Of a stretch of DNA of 64,000 nt, positions 63,180 to 64,000 are shown piece by piece. Numbering within the stretch: position 1 is the stretch's first letter; every line of letters starts with the position of its first letter. A program made the position numbers and the translations under genes. The DNA is from Vanrija pseudolonga (taxonomy: Eukaryota > Basidiomycota > Tremellomycetes > Trichosporonales > Trichosporonaceae), in the NCBI RefSeq assembly GCF_020906515.1, contig NC_085855.1, positions 1,550,001 through 1,614,000 of the forward strand, read 5' to 3'. The notes under the pieces were generated by a model. It was not told the DNA's origin and made no database searches. It worked only from the letters and a program-made list of their open reading frames with translations.

Positions 63180-64000
63180 CTAAGTGGAGCCCTTGTAGTA
63201 CTCAAACTCCTTGTCAAGGTGCTTGTAGACAAACTGGCGAGCGTCAGCGGTAACCGGACAATCGGGGATACAACGCACCTGCGCCCAGTCGGCGGCGGCC
63301 TTGTCCTTCGGGGCCGGGTGGGCAGTGATCTTCTTGGCCTTGAACTTCTCGTCGGAGACAAGGTTCTTCTTGTTGCTGATGAACACCTCATGGAAGGTTG
63401 CTAACGGATCAGAACCGCCAGTGCTCATTAGTAGCCTGACTTACCGTCATCGGTGAGGAAGGTGAGCGCTGGTATCGTCAGCACTGCGACGGGTCGGCAG
63501 GCGACGGCAACACACTCACTGGCCTTGTCGTCCCTCGGAGGGTTGATGGTGACTGACCAGTCCTTGAGGTTGATGCTTCCCCTCGGTCAGCCCAACTCTG
63601 CGTTCTGCTGCAGCCACCAACCAACTCACCGCAGACGAGAGGGGTCGACATCGGTGCCTTGCACCGCAAAGTCGTAGATGTCATCCGCCTTGAACTGGTG
63701 CACGTGAGCGTCGGCCCATGCGAGTGAATCAAGAAACGCACAGGCGCGAGGAACTCCTTCTTGCCCGCCTCACTGCCGTTCTTGATCTTGCGGATGGCGA
63801 AGTAGATTTGCTATGGGCATAAGCACACGAGGGTTAACTTGCGGTCACCCCTCACATAGAAGTCGTCGAAGCTCTGCTCCAGAGGGAGAGCATCTACCTG
63901 GTCCTTGATCCCCTTGTCCCCGTCGATCTGGTACGTTGCCCAGGCAAGCTCGTCGATGGCCCACTAAGGCGGTTAGCTATTACCCACATGGATATGCAGC
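63180..64000 (-). CDS. Unrecognised gene J, paralogue of gene I (5' part beyond the window)
   Basis: Only the C-terminal exons are in view. Readable blocks are WAIDELAWATYQIDGDKGIK, DDFY, QIYFAIRKIKNGSEAGKKE, FKADDIYDFAVQGTDVDPSR, INLKDWSVTINPPRDDKA, LTFLTDDGK, FHEVFISNKKNLVSDEKFK, and the end KHLDKEFEYYKGST. Exon order and intron positions match gene I, so this is a tandem duplicate. The window edge falls in an intron upstream of WAIDEL. Function unknown; a cytosolic protein is likely since no hydrophobic segments are seen. Confidence 0.62.

Noticed and set aside
1-64000. Mobile elements, LTR relics, CRISPR arrays
   Set aside because: No transposase, integrase or reverse-transcriptase motifs, terminal repeats or spaced identical repeats were found by eye on either strand.

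Overview
The window looks like nuclear DNA of a GC-rich basidiomycete yeast. Most genes are split by short introns (about 32-122 bp, usually GT...AG). Third codon positions are strongly G/C. The gene content (Zn2Cys6 regulators, HOL1-type MFS carriers, fungal amidases, a PriA/CPL1-like secreted protein) fits Tremellomycetes, probably the Trichosporonales group; that placement is inference. I see no transposon, viral relic, rRNA, tRNA or CRISPR.

Region 0.07-32.6 kb is a mirror-image cluster. The left arm reads amidase(-), MFS carrier(+), Zn2Cys6 regulator(+), regulator(+). The right arm reads regulator(-), regulator(-), regulator(-), MFS carrier(-), amidase(+). Between the arms lie a CPL1-like secreted protein, a two-module cysteine protein and a secreted carboxylesterase, all on the minus strand. 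In each arm the amidase and the carrier are divergently transcribed.

Region 32.8-38.3 kb holds a tandem pair of very acidic small proteins, a sixth regulator of the same family, and a class-III aminotransferase resembling GABA transaminase. Amidases, carriers, Zn2Cys6 regulators and a GABA-transaminase-like enzyme together recall the Aspergillus AmdR regulon (amdS, gatA, lactamase genes). A plausible reading is a locus for using amides or omega-amino compounds as nitrogen and carbon sources.

Region 39-60 kb is dominated by an unrecognised family of cysteine-module proteins (eight members counting the one at 13.8-15.4 kb). They carry one or two modules spaced like Zn2Cys6 clusters (C-x2-C-x6-8-C-x7-20-C-x2-C-x6-10-C) but without the basic DNA-contact residues. 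Some genes have both modules, some only the N-module, some only the C-module. Interspersed are a GPI-type aspartic-protease-like protein with a degenerate active site, a third acetamidase-type amidase, a fourth amidase of the nitrile-pathway type, and a secreted Kex2-type cysteine-rich precursor.

Region 60.8-64 kb holds a tandem pair of multi-intron genes of unknown function; the second runs off the window. One carries a 35-bp tandem duplication across a splice donor.

The most novel-looking items are the cysteine-module family, the mirror-image duplication with its six paralogous regulators, and the acidic protein pair.
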